Source of the DNA: Trichobilharzia szidati
Lineage: Eukaryota > Platyhelminthes > Trematoda > Strigeidida > Schistosomatidae
DNA length: 64,000 bases
Assembly: GCA_944472155.2 (NCBI GenBank)
Contig: OX235275.1
Location: 54,515,228-54,579,227 of the forward strand
Reading direction: 5' to 3'
The notes beneath the pieces are model-generated. The model was not told the origin of the DNA. It saw nothing but the letters and a program-made list of their open reading frames with translations, and did not search any database. Numbering within the stretch: the first letter of the stretch is position 1; every line of letters starts with the position of its first letter. A program made the translations under genes and the position numbers. Positions 1-10,383 of the stretch are shown one piece after another.

Positions 1-430
1 CAAAACAGTATTTTAACACACACAAAAAAAATATTTAACATGTGATGCCTACTACTTGTTTCTGTCATAATCATCATCACCACAAAGAAGCGCTTACATG
101 AAAGCTTTCTTTTAAAAAAAATACTCTTGAAAAGAATTTTCTAAAATAAAAAAAAGAACATTCTTTGGCTCTCTCTTAATTAATACTATTTTCTTGGGGT
201 TCATATGATATTCACTCATTCATTCATTCGCTCAAGTGATACCTGAAATTCTGTTCAACGTTATATTTCATATAATTTAAAATGAATCACATGACTTTTC
301 GTGACCTTGAAACGATCGATCTATTCTCTAACTATATCTCTCAATCTCTTTATGATATGATTAACGTATAATCAATAGGTAGTAAGTAGGTGGATGGTGA
401 AACTAGTAATGATATCATAAATAAGAAAGA
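1..430. other. AT-rich non-coding stretch
   Basis: No coding region, RNA gene or recognisable repeat is seen here. The base composition is strongly AT-rich, with short A and T runs. Confidence 0.5.
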
Positions 431-439
431 ATATTATAA

Positions 440-1320
440 GGCATCTACAGTTTTACCATATAAGGAGGGGACATCTGAAACCCTCTCTAAGTAGGATTCT
501 CAGTGAAGCAGGAATTAGAGTGGCATTTAAACGTACAAGCTCACTCGGGTAGGACAAGCTCTGTAGGCTAAAGGACCCAATGGACCCAATTATACAACAT
601 AATATAATTTACAAAGCACCTTGCAGTGACTGTGAGTTAAGTCAATTATATAGGTCAAACTAGTAGGTCGGGGGTAGTCAGATTATCAGAACATAAGAAT
701 TTAGCTAGGGTTAGAATGATTGACCCTGAAAAGATAAGTAATTTAGAAAAAAGCTCAGCAATTGCACTGCATGCATTAACACAAAATCACACAATAAGGT
801 GGAAGAGGATTAAAATTCTAAGAAGTAATATATGTAGGTGGAGAGAGAAAGAGATTGATTACTGAATCCTGGTTCATCGAGTCTACACGCCCAACACATG
901 CAACAGAAATGACTCAATGCAAATACCAGAGATATGGAAGATAATATTACCGCCAGTCAGTCAAATCATAGCAGGATAATAAATAATCTTAAATTTCTAT
1001 TTCAATTCACGTACATCATAACATTCTAACAAGTTACTTATTTTGACTATAAAAACACTCGTCTTATTTCCCATCTGATTGTATTTGATTGATAACACTA
1101 ATATTATTATTTCCGAATGTACTTTATCTTATATTGATTTTTATTCAAATGTTTAATCAGTTTCACTCATGTAAATAAATGAAGCAAGAAAGTTGTATGA
1201 GTAGCACATTGATATGATTTTGACCAATAAAGTTTGCTCGAAACGTGGTCGCATCAGTGAATATAACTGTATAACAACACTGTGTGTGATTTTATCAAAA
1301 TAAAAATTTTATCCGTAATG
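440..1320 (+). mobile_element. Penelope-like element, 3' fragment (family A)
   Basis: Broken reading frames resemble the C-terminal part of the PLE copies at 12.2 and 54.9 kb: a segment starting 'LPYKEGTSET', a YIG-containing GIY-YIG core, and a tail ending in 'ITESWFI..THATEMTQ'. Frameshifts and stops interrupt it, so it is dead. It is followed by a 3' region shared with other family A copies, which ends in a hammerhead-like hairpin at 1208-1257 (stem, then GAAACGTGGTC). The 5' part with the reverse transcriptase is missing. Confidence 0.8.
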
Positions 1321-1370
1321 GGAATGGATCGACTGTTTTTAAAAGTGTTTACTAATAGTAGTAGTAGTAT

Positions 1371-1699
1371 TGTGGTGAGAGCTAGCTGCGAACAAGCCAA
1401 AATTGTAGACAGCAGTTTACGTCAATGTTCACGTCCCGGATTAGAGTCATGAGAAAAACAGTAACAAAGCTTAACCTTGAGGAACTCATCAGCCAATCAC
1501 AGCAGACTTGACGTGTGCAAATACGATTCGCAGATATATGGCTTAACTTTCTGAGAATACAGAATAACCTTGAGCAAGAAAACAACCAATCAGAAGAGGT
1601 TGCTTCTCTGCTGACAATAATGTACATAAAAATCTATAAATATGTCTTGATTTTCTCAATAAACAATCTGTTGCCTAGCCTTTGTCTTCTGTCGTTACA
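1371..1699 (+). repeat. Solo LTR
   Basis: This 329-bp unit begins TGTGGTGAGAGC and ends GTCGTTACA, so it has TG...CA ends with TGT/ACA inverted tips. It carries a TATA-like run (TATAAAAATCTATAAATAT) and a polyadenylation signal (AATAAACAATCTG) near its 3' end. Full copies occur at 22249, 34362, 52212 and 61123. It sits in a TAG microsatellite, so the 4-bp target duplication (gtat/gtag) is imperfect. No internal retrotransposon sequence is attached. Confidence 0.8.
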
Positions 1700-1789
1700 G
1701 TAGTAGTAGTAGCACGATTTTGTCGTGATCAAAAAACTGACACATTAAAATCCTCTAAGATAATTAACGTTCAGAACAAAAGTTTCACC

Positions 1790-1990
1790 AAAAGGATTGA
1801 TATCAGTTAGAAAACCATTGGAAACCAGCTGAGAGTACCGGATAGTTGTTTCGTCAGCCTAGTTTGGAACCCACTGGCAGTAAGCACGCACTACCCGCTT
1901 TCGAACCCAGGGCCTTCAGGTTACAACCAACCAACCATTCAGACACCGGGATCCGATCTAATGAATTCTAACTTCTACTAATTCGTGATT
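1790..1990 (-). repeat. tRNA-derived SINE with hammerhead-like body
   Basis: Read on the minus strand it has the 'GAATTC..TT' head, a B box close to GGTTCGAAAGC, then a decayed hammerhead region (..GACGAAACAACTATCC..) and the tail '..TTTCTAACTGATATCAATCC'. It belongs to the same family as the copy at 10687-10925 and is clearly mutated. Confidence 0.65.
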
Positions 1991-2448
1991 TTAGCACCAC
2001 TGGCAATAGCCAATGTCATTTGTGGTGAGTATCTCTCATCCTTCCCCCTCCCCGACCAGATGAACCGCACTGTGGTCACGACTGTTCACCAGATTTTTCC
2101 AGTTATTTAGAAAACAGAAAGATTGAGCGAAGAAATATTTACTTTTCAATTAGATTCTCATCTCTTTCTGGCTCTACTCTAATATATACCCATAGCATTT
2201 TTATTACAATACACAACAGTTTACCAAACAAGTGGCGATATGTTTGTTAACAATAATTATCAGTGTCAAAATGTCAATGGGTTGATAATTAACGAAGAAA
2301 ATCAATACACATTTAAAAGGTAGAAATGGTTAGAATAAATTAATTTTACAAGGATAACACGTAATTAAAGATGAAGTGGTCAAAATAAATAAAAATAAAT
2401 AAAATAATTTGGACAATTATAGTTTTTAAAGGTTTAGGGGGAGGGGGG

Positions 2449-3234
2449 CTACGTAGTCCTGTTTATGTATTCTTCTAGAGATGGCCAAAGTAAGGAAAGT
2501 GGCTGTATAAATTTCTTCTGAACACACAGGCTTGGCTTCTTCAGGTGAATTCCGATTGCTTCAGCTGTCTGTAGAAGACGAACTCGTAGAGCAAAACTAA
2601 GATTAGTCGGAATGAGATAAATAATTTTAAATGCAGTATTAACATCAACCTTATGCTCAGTATCAACAAGGTGTGCTAAAATAGAGCTTGTTTGTCCCTT
2701 GCTTAACCATGTTAGATGATGATCGGAAATACGATGATGAACCTGCCTAATTGTATGCCCAATGTAGCTGGCTCCGCAGCTGCAGTCAAACTGGTAGACA
2801 CACACAGAAGAGGCAAAATTAGGTAGTTTATCCTTATTTCTCGAACGTAGAATAGGGGTGGTTGTGAAGAGACAACGTACCTCTGCTGCATAATAAGCTC
2901 TTTTAACTGCATTCTTCAGGCGCTGTGTTATTATTTCGCTGATGTTGTCACCGAGGAACTGCAATTTTATGAACATTGGTTTCTTCGGAACTGTTGCCAT
3001 ACTGACTCTCCTAGGTGCTGAATTCATATTCTTCTCAATGAATTTATCCGGATAACCATTTTTTCTAAGTAATTCTCTGATAATCTTAAGCTCCTCATTG
3101 AGGCAGTCGTCTGAACAGATTAACCTAGCTCTATGAACCAGACATTTTACCAGGTTACGCGTTTTATATTTCAAAGGTACAAAACTCAAAAAATGAGTGT
3201 ACTGACCTGTTGTTGTAGGTTTTCCCATACACAC
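2449..3234 (-). pseudogene. Penelope-like element ORF, C-terminal half with GIY-YIG endonuclease
   Basis: An uninterrupted 261-codon frame covers the part of a PLE protein downstream of the reverse-transcriptase palm: a segment 'FVPLKYKTRNLVKCLVHRA', a linker, then a GIY-YIG domain around 'VYQFDCSCGASYIGHT' at roughly residues 146-161. Two cysteines precede the YIG, as in many PLE endonucleases. The downstream 'SILAHLVDTEHKVDVNTAFKIIY' block is shared with the copies at 8.9, 48.6 and 58.4 kb. The reverse-transcriptase part is absent, so it is a 5'-truncated copy. The region 1990-2448 is probably its 3' UTR; nothing else is seen there. This is one of the least damaged frames of the family in the window. 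Confidence 0.85.
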
Positions 3235-3719
3235 TCCTTCTTAGTGTGCCATATTCTTTCCTTGCCATGAAGACGTCCTGTATCCAGCCAGTCAAAAGCT
3301 AGCCCGATATTAGACCACCTGGTCCAAACCAACATTGAAGAATCCTTCTCTATCATATATATATGTATCATTATATATGTAAAAGTATATGTAGACACGA
3401 TAATAACAAACCCCACAATGAAAGATAACTAATACTAACGTCACTGGAACAGACAGACAGTTACCTCACCTATGATTAGACTTCAAAAATTCAATCCCAC
3501 TTGTAGTTAGTTAGCGCTGATTATATAAGTTGAAAAGTGACAATATTTAGCGTTTGTAAATTTGCTCAATGCCCACTATTATGTCCTGAGAAATTGCTTC
3601 TATCCTCGTCAGTTGTTTGTTTGTCAGAGAGATCTTCGAAAGTAAAGTCGATGAAGTGCGTTTGTAAACAAGGATGCACATGGACAGAATTATAATGTGC
3701 CCCGGGGCTGAACAAAACT

Positions 3720-3975
3720 CATTAGGAAATCATTTATGTTAGAGGCAATCGGCAGGAAGCCTTGAACACCCTCTAGGTTTCGTGCTAGTTGGCACTCACC
3801 AACCAGTATGGCGTCTCTGCAAGCTCGAAGGAAGTCATGTCCTTTCTGAAATTCAAACCCGCGTCACCCAGTGCTGCTTGCAGTCAGAGACGTTACCACT
3901 GAGCTATTCGGGCTTGCGGCTGATCACCTGTAGGACTGTATTGGATACTTCGATTGGACACTAGTAACTAGTGTG
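3720..3975 (-). repeat. tRNA-derived SINE (third family)
   Basis: The minus strand reads like a tRNA head: 'TAGCTCAGTGGTAACGTCTC' resembles an A box and 'GGTTTGAATTTC' a B box. A related decayed copy lies at 12560-12735. The cloverleaf is too mutated to be a working tRNA. Confidence 0.55.
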
Positions 3976-4308
3976 ATGTGTCTAGGCTTTTTTTCACATT
4001 TCTGATTTCCTCTTGATCTGCGAATTGATCACCATTATATGGCTATATGGTGTTTTAGAATATATACCTCAATATTACCGGGATCAATAATGTGACATCA
4101 CTTGCTTTTTGGCGGAAGACAGTAGAATACGAGACCTTTGTTTCCACCTATTCGGGACTTGCCAGTTAACTCAGTGAGTGATGATGATGATATTACTAGT
4201 GAGACTTGAAGGCATTATACGTCACTTCAAACGCCAAAGCGTTGACCATTAGGCTACTGGTCTGTTTCTTTCGCTACAGGTTGAAATTTGTTAAAACTTC
4301 TATATTGG

Positions 4309-4479
4309 TTTTGTAAGGATTTTTGTTTGATTGCACAGAGGAAGGTCCTGGGTTCGAACCCCGGTGATTTCGTACTGCTGAAGGGTCCCGAACCAGGACG
4401 AAACGGCTGTCCAATACTCCCAGGTTGTCCAGTGGTTTTCTAACTGATGTCAACTCATGATGAAATCCTCCATGCAATC
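4309..4479 (+). repeat. Hammerhead SINE, partial
   Basis: A B box (GGTTCGAACCCC) is followed by a hammerhead-like block at 4373-4416: core CTGAAGG, stem GTCC/GGAC, GAAA, stem III, and a GTC cleavage site. The conserved A9 is G, which should inactivate it. The tail '..CTAACTGATGTCAACTCATGATGAAATCC' is shared with the copies at 5.7, 10.7 and 44.4 kb. The upstream tRNA half is lost or replaced. Confidence 0.75.
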
Positions 4480-4534
4480 AAAACTTCTGTAACCTGTCAT
4501 CACTACTTGTTACTAATAAGTAGCGTAAAACTGG

Positions 4535-5280
4535 AAGCCAAAAGGACTGATGCTGATGATAAATAGAGCATCTCTTCAACCACCAAGAAATCCGGTTGAA
4601 CTGGAAAAACTTGAAAAATCATCAGCCATTGCGTGTCTACACTCTATAGAATCAGGCCACAAAATCGACTTTGACGATATTGAAATAATCCAGAAAAACT
4701 TCAGAAATCAAAAAGAACGTCTCACATCATTGGAAGCACTTCATATCAAGTGGAATCCAAATTGTCTGAGCAGAATAGGAATGATGGACTTAAACAGAAT
4801 CTGACCTGGTTACAACACCTCCCCCTCCCCCTTGAAGTGACAAAATCAACACCAATGTGATATGCCAGTTCACTATGTAAACACACACTGTCTTTATAAT
4901 TTTACACACTGATCAAATCCAACAATCTACACTTGATTTTGTTATCTTTACCAACTGGTCAACTTGACAACGAAAAATGACCACATACTGACGACCGATG
5001 ATCAAGTTAGTAAACTTTGTTCTGATACCATAACAGATGTACTATTCCCTTTGTTATTTGGTTTAGTGATCTTCATTGTTATTTTGACTTTCAATATGTC
5101 CTTTTAACTTGACCAAAGTCTATTTTCTCACCCCTAACTCTTTGTTATATATATGCTGAGATTTTGTAAATTCTGGTTTAATAATACTTTGATAAAGATA
5201 AGTAGCATTAAATAGCGAAACGTCAGTAAAAACAACAATATCGTTTTGTTTTTCATTCATTGGGAAATACAAAAACCTTT
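4535..5280 (+). mobile_element. Penelope-like element, 3' fragment (family B)
   Basis: An 84-codon frame (4550-4804) encodes the end of a PLE protein ('SLQPPRNPVELEKLEKSS', 'HIKWNPNCLSRI'). It matches the PLE at 62.4-62.7 kb on the minus strand. The 3' UTR continues to about 5280 and contains a hammerhead-like structure at 5186-5227 (ACT, then TTGATAA, then GAAACGTCAGT). It is a truncated, inactive copy. Confidence 0.75.
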
Positions 5281-5559
5281 ATTATAATGGATAAATACAT
5301 GAATTCTGTATTGATCGATCGTTGGTTGGGGACTAATATCATCCGTCTAGTCCTTAGCGGTGATCACTTTCCAGGGTGATAAGATCCAGTGGCTGGAAAC
5401 GTAATTACGAGGTAAGTAGTAGTATTTTGTAGTTGTTTTTCAGTTAGTTACTTATGAGTAGGCAGAGTAAAAGTGGTCAAAAACAGCAATAATTTTTAAC
5501 TTAACCACAGGTTTTATATCAATAATAACTGATCGTGAAATAATAGAGAAGATTTGTAG

Positions 5560-5665
5560 CTCAGGTTGATGATTTGCAATTAGTTGTGTTCTCTGAGCTG
5601 GTTTGTTTAATTTCGAAGGTTTCATCGTCCTTCTGGACAAAATCTTCATTCAGTGCAGGTTTTAG
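5560..5665 (-). repeat. Conserved terminal motif of a Penelope-type repeat
   Basis: On the minus strand a GTCC-AGAA-GGAC hairpin is followed by GATGAAACC and '..CCAGCTCAGAGAACACAA'. Similar blocks occur at 8070-8160 (+), 13605-13680 (-) and 59925-60000 (-), so this looks like the end of a repeat family linked to the PLE at 60 kb. Confidence 0.45.
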
Positions 5666-5719
5666 TATAAAATAAACTCATTTGGAATTTTCAAGTATTG
5701 GTTTGGTAGGGATTTTGTT

Positions 5720-5945
5720 TGATTGTATGGAGGATTTCATCATGAGCTGACATCAGTTAGAGAACCACTGGAAAACCTGGGAGTACTGGACAGCTGTTTC
5801 GTCCTAGTTTGGGACTCTTCATCAGTACGCACCCACCCACTGCTGAAGAGTCCCAAACTAGGACGAAACAGCTGTCCAGTACTCCCAGGTTTTCCAGTGG
5901 TTCTCTAACTGATGTCAGCTCATGATGAAATCCTCCATACAATCA
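5720..5945. repeat. Near-perfect 107-bp inverted repeat of hammerhead SINE ends
   Basis: The arms 5720-5826 and 5839-5945 are complementary at every position checked except 5822/5843, and are separated by 12 bases. Each arm is the hammerhead block plus the tail of the SINE family, so two partial copies face head to head. The one mismatch falls on core position C3 of the hammerhead. On the plus strand the core is intact; on the minus strand C3 is A. Confidence 0.9.
5839..5880 (+). ncRNA. Hammerhead ribozyme, full consensus core
   Basis: In order: stem I 5' strand ACTG (5839-5842), core CTGAAGA (5843-5849, fits CUGANGA), stem II GTCC (5850-5853) with GGAC (5861-5864) around a 7-base loop, GAAA (5865-5868), a short palindromic stem III (ACAG/CTGT), cleavage triplet GTC ending at 5876, and stem I 3' strand CAGT (5877-5880). 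All invariant residues of the family are present. Stem III has no real loop; very short stem III is a known feature of schistosome and PLE hammerheads, which may act as dimers. Activity has not been shown, and the flanking fold-back may compete with folding. Confidence 0.75.
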
Positions 5946-6415
5946 TTTGGAATTGTCCATGTATGATAGAATTGCATCTTGGTGACTGGTAGTCGATTTA
6001 CATCTATAGTGATCATTTTTTATTGACTTTATATTTTGAAATTTCTCATCACGTTATCTCCTTTTTATTCGTTGGTTAATTTAGTCTATATTAATATGAA
6101 TAAGGCATTTAGAAGACAAATTTCGCGAGATAACATCTTCATTTCGTAGTTTCTTTACAACCGCTTTACAACTAATGTGGTTAACAATAATAAAATAAAA
6201 TAAAGTTCATGACTCACTTATATAAAAAAACAAAAGTACATACTAATGACCAATCATATTTAACTAGGTTAAATAGTCAGTCCATGGTAGGCGAAGGTTG
6301 AAGTCTATTGTATTTTGTACACACAGTTTAGGCTGTATGTGATTAATCCAAAGTGCTTCCATCACCTTCAATAACAAACCTTGAACTTTTATTTTTTTAT
6401 TTTTTATTTACAGTG

Positions 6416-6597
6416 CGTCGGTGGCACAGTGGTTAGGACTCTCGCCGACCATGCACATGGTCCGGGGTTCGATCCCCTGCCGGCGCACACCCGATATCTA
6501 TGGTCGGCCTGAATTTAGGCTACCGATATCCATGCTGAAAATTCCACACTTGTACTGAAAATACGGTGTGGAATCAAGCTGTAAATCAAAAAAAAAT
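6416..6597 (+). repeat. tRNA-derived SINE with an L2-type LINE tail
   Basis: The first ~75 bases fold like a tRNA: TGCGTCGG at the 5' end pairs with CCGGCGCA, with an A-box-like 'TGGCACAGTGGTTAGG' and a B box GGTTCGATCCC. The last ~55 bases ('CTGAAAATTCCACACTTGTA...GTGGAATCAAGCTGTAA') closely match the 3' end of the LINE at 50400-50460. A short A-rich tail follows. A second copy lies at 11928-12103 on the minus strand. The tRNA part is unlikely to act as a tRNA because it is joined to the SINE body. Confidence 0.8.
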
Positions 6598-6610
6598 TAG
6601 AGTTATGTGA

Positions 6611-7330
6611 TTAGATAATTGTGAAACAGTCATTAATATTGATTTTGTGACCTGACATTAATAAGTGTTTTGCAATGGATGATGCTGTATTTCTATTCAG
6701 ATTAATTGTATTTGGATTTTCTATATGATTTAGTAACCAATTTGGAACATTTTCTTTTCGACGACATTGGAACATTCCGTTGGTTCTAGCTATATAGGTG
6801 TCAACGCAGCTGCAGGTGAACTTGAAGATACAGTTTGAAGTAGAGTCCACAGAATTTCGTCCTTTAATGGTAGGTACAGGGATCGAAAATATTTTGCATT
6901 TGAGAAAAATATATGCGGCGTAGAATGTGTGTTTGATGGCTGACCGAAGTCTTTGAGCTGTCAACTGCATAATCTGGTCACCCTTGAATGGTAGGTTGAT
7001 AAAGATAGCTTTCTTTGGTACAGAAGCTCTCTTTTCAAGATGTGGTCTACCCTTACTGTGACAAATGATGAAGTTCTCTGGATAACCATTAGCTAATAAA
7101 ACTGAATGTTGTATGTGTCGAAGCTCATCCATCAATGTGTCACTCGTGCATATTTTTCGGGCCCTTGAGAACAAACATTTCACTAGGGAACGTTTATACT
7201 GGATAGGAACAAAACTGGCGAAATGAAGATATTGTCCACCCCATATCTGTTTACGAAAAATAGATCGTTGAATCGTTCCATCATCTCTCCTGGTCACTGC
7301 AATATCCAGTAAACCGAGTTTGTTATTCAA
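6611..7330 (-). pseudogene. Penelope-like element ORF, 5'-truncated
   Basis: A 239-codon frame covers the region from the end of the reverse transcriptase ('NNKLGLLDIAVTRRDDGTI') through the 'FVPIQYKRSLVKCLFSRARKIC' block to a GIY-YIG domain. There the motif reads 'CSCVDTYIARTNG', with YIG changed to YIA. The frame ends at 'KININDCFTII'. It is related to the 2449-3234 copy but diverged. The substituted glycine suggests an inactive endonuclease. Confidence 0.8.
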
Positions 7331-7439
7331 TTTTAGTTCGGAAAATCACTCGGATATTTGGAAGAATATGATTAAATATTAATATGCCTTGGAACGAGTC
7401 AACCAGGAACCAATTTTGCAACAAATATGTAGGAAGAAA

Positions 7440-7680
7440 TGGGGGTGGATTAGCCATACTGCGAGAAAACAAACCATCAAGTGATATGACACGCCATTTC
7501 TCGAGTGGAACCCGGATGGGGAACGTCGAGTTGGTCGCCAGTGCGAGAGTGACGTGGAGGAGGCCATGTGAACTGGAGATGAAAGCATATGGGCAGACAT
7601 GGAACCAGGTGAAAACGTTGGCAGAGAACCGAACGCAGTGGAGACATGCGTCTGAAGCCCTATTTTCCTCTAGGAATTAA
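7440..7680 (+). mobile_element. RTE LINE 3' fragment (type ii)
   Basis: The frame ends 'VTWRRPCELEMKAYGQTWNQ...NRTQW..EALFSSRN', the conserved C-terminus of an RTE-type LINE protein. Related ends lie at 39.9, 40.7, 56.4 and 59.5 kb. The 5' part is missing. Confidence 0.75.
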
Positions 7681-7689
7681 AGGAAACTA

Positions 7690-8060
7690 ATAATATATAA
7701 TGCGTTTGTTGATCGCTGATTCCCTTGAGTACCAGTCTTTCAGGAAATTTTTTGGCACTTTTGCTGTTTCCTCTTTTTAAAATTTCTACATTCTCCCAAT
7801 CGAATTGGTTCACATAATTGTCGTCTATATGCACTGATATGAAAGGATGTATATATATCATGTCTTTTTACAACTAATTTATGACCTTGGATTCTAATTC
7901 CAAGGGAACTCCCACTTTGTTGACCGATGTAATGTCTGTTGCAGTGCATACAATTTATTTTGTAAATGGTATTAAATTTATTTTCTTTTTCTGTTGGATG
8001 GGTCTTTCGGTTTGCACAATATCGAATAAAGGGACTGAACTGGATTGTGTGCTATGGAGA
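7690..8060 (-). mobile_element. Penelope-like element fragment (family C)
   Basis: Two overlapping frames on the minus strand (69 and 63 codons) carry a GIY-YIG core ('MHCNRHYIGQQSGSS') and 'GHKLVVKRHDIY', then 'NQFDWENVEILKRGN'. One frameshift separates them. It matches the family at 59.8-60.9 kb. Confidence 0.7.
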
Positions 8061-8159
8061 ATTTAAATCAGTTCATTTTTATGCTAAAACTTGCGCTGAA
8101 CAAAGGTGATGGCCAGAAGGACAACGAAAGCTTCGGAATTAAACCAACCAGTTCAGAGA

Positions 8160-9570
8160 ACACAACTAACTGCAAATATAAAACACAAAATAATTGAGCA
8201 AAGAGTATCCTTACCGATAATTTCCTTTTCTAGCTCTACAATTATATAGATGTTTATATACATAGAATATTCTAGAATAGTAGTCAATAACAATATTGGT
8301 CTTTTTAAATAATATGGATTCGTTGATACACTTGAATTCTTTTGTCGGTAAATGGATGATGTATTTTTGATTATGAAGAATGAGGATGAAGCAAAGAACA
8401 TCCTGAACAAATTTAATGATGTTCATCACTTGAATAAATTTTACCATTGAGAAAGAAAAAGACTCCAGTATTTCATTTCTAGACGTCTTTCTGACCAGAA
8501 AGGAGGATGGCACAATAAGGAGAAATGTATGTAGAAAACCTACATCAACTGACTGTCAGTATACTCATTGTTTCAGCTTCGTGCCCTTGAAATACAAACT
8601 CAATGTGATAAAGTGCTTGGTTCACAGAGCAAGAGCAATCTACTCGGATGAATGTCTTCATGAGGAACTTAATAATATGGTTATCCAGAGAAGTACAGTG
8701 ATAATAATATGAATCTAAAATTAATGCAACCTAAGGTTCCAACAGTTCCTAAGAAGGCCTTATGCTTACAAATTCAGCTCCTCGGGGATAATATCAGCGA
8801 GATACTAACACAACACCTCAGAGATACTGTAAAAGTGTCCTTCCCTGCGGCTGAATTACGCAGTATCTTCAAAACCACTCCTCTGCTGCATTCGGGAGTA
8901 AACGACAAACTGCCTAATTTCGGCTCTTCTATGTGTGTGTATCTACCAATTTAACTGCTCCTGTGGAGCCAGTTAGTTGCATAGGCTGTACAATTAGGTG
9001 TGTTTCTCGTCGAATTTCAGAACATCACCCTTTGTGATTGGTTAAGTAAAGGACAAACAAAATCTATTCGTAGTTCGATTCTGTCTCACCCTGTGGATAC
9101 AGAACACAAGATTGACGTTAACCATGATTTGGGGGTCACTTACCGCATACCTACGAGTCTCGATTTCGCCTTAACAGTTTGACTGCTAAATATTGCTGAG
9201 GCTGGCTGTTGGGATCCATATTAAGAAACCAAAAGAAGTTAGTTCAGACGTCATCCTTACCTTGGCCATATAGGTTTGAATGATCCTCAATTTTTGTGGA
9301 ATTTTTCTAATTTTAGTTGATATTCTATTTGCTACTATATCTTTATTATTATTATTATTATAATTTAAGCATCTTTAATGAACTGTAATTCCATCGTGAT
9401 CTTACTTTACAAATCGATATTATTTTAAAAAACACTAATATTGTTATTGACTACTATTCTAGAATATTCTATGTATATAAACATATACGTATATAATTGT
9501 AGAGCCAGAAGAGGAAATTATCGAAAAGGATGTTCTTCTTTGCTCGATTATTTTGTGTTTTATAGATAAC
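8160..9570 (+). mobile_element. Penelope-like element with inverted terminal segments
   Basis: The central part (8350-9290) reads, with frameshifts, as PLE: a reverse-transcriptase motif 'KMDDVFLIMKNEDEA' at about 8348, 'SFVPLKYK', then 'VPTVPKKALCLQIQLLGDNISEI' (8709-8954) and the block after the endonuclease (9000-9182). It is flanked by inverted repeats of about 140-150 bp: 8166-8310 and 9430-9570, which share a 'CTAGAATATTCTATGTATATAAACAT' region. Inverted partial copies at the ends are a hallmark of Penelope elements. Many stops make it non-functional. Confidence 0.8.
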
Positions 9571-9849
9571 TGCAAATAAATGATCGTAAAAAGAAGCGCA
9601 GAGCAATAGGCATGATTATTTCTAAACCTGAAATGTATAATCGGCCAACGTAATACGAGACCTGGCTTAGTTTCTACTGGATGTTAGTAAGTCCAGGAAA
9701 AGGGGTTTCCTCGTCTGGGATTCAAATCTGTGACACTCACTGTAGTAATGAGAGATATTACCGTCGAAATATTCCGTAGTAGGCTACTGACAACCACTTA
9801 CAACTTTAAGTTGTTGATTTTTTACTTTTTGTGAGGATTTTAATCGAAT

Positions 9850-10060
9850 TCAACATACATTTCGTCACGAACTAGCGTCACTGAGTGTATCCTCGGAAAC
9901 TAGAGGGCACTGGAGAGCTGTTTCTTCATAGTTGTGGACTCTAACAGTGCACATCTATGAGCTTCTGGTTATGAGGCCAGTCAGTTGACGATTCAACGAG
10001 CGTGTAGAAACTTGAATGACCCGGGAGTTCTAACTTCTAATTTCAGTGTATATCTCCTCA
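9850..10060 (-). repeat. Hammerhead SINE, decayed
   Basis: On the minus strand the order is tRNA-like remnants, a decayed hammerhead block ('..GAGTCCACAACTATGAAGAAACAGCTCTCC..') and a tail ending 'TGACGAAATGTATG'. It is an old copy of the 10687-10925 family. Confidence 0.55.
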
Positions 10061-10383
10061 CGAACAGTGATTCTCTAAGTAGTATTGTTTCGTGACGATA
10101 TTTACTCTCTAATGTTTACATTGATCGGTCACTAGAGTCTCACTAGTGTCACGACACTAAACCTTAATTTTGATCCAGCTTGAATTGTATCAGTTGATTC
10201 GCACTGTGATCCATATACTAGGAGATTTGTCATTATGTTCCACTTTTTGAGAAGAATTTAATCATGAACTCTACTGAAGCTGGAAATTATCGTAAAACTT
10301 TGGTCAGTGCTTTTCTAACGAGTATTTACTCTGACTACTCATTAGTAGCCAACTAATAAATTCATAAAATACTGTAATTGGTC

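Noticed and set aside
6416..6490. tRNA gene with a good acceptor-like stem
   Set aside because: It is joined to a SINE body and LINE-type tail and recurs at 11.9-12.1 kb; similar tRNA-like heads at 17.4 and 44.1 kb are also SINEs.
8070..8160. Hammerhead in the family C terminal motif (GTCC-AGAA-GGAC..GAAAGC)
   Set aside because: The hairpin is conserved, but no CUGANGA segment sits in the right place and GAAA does not follow the stem directly.
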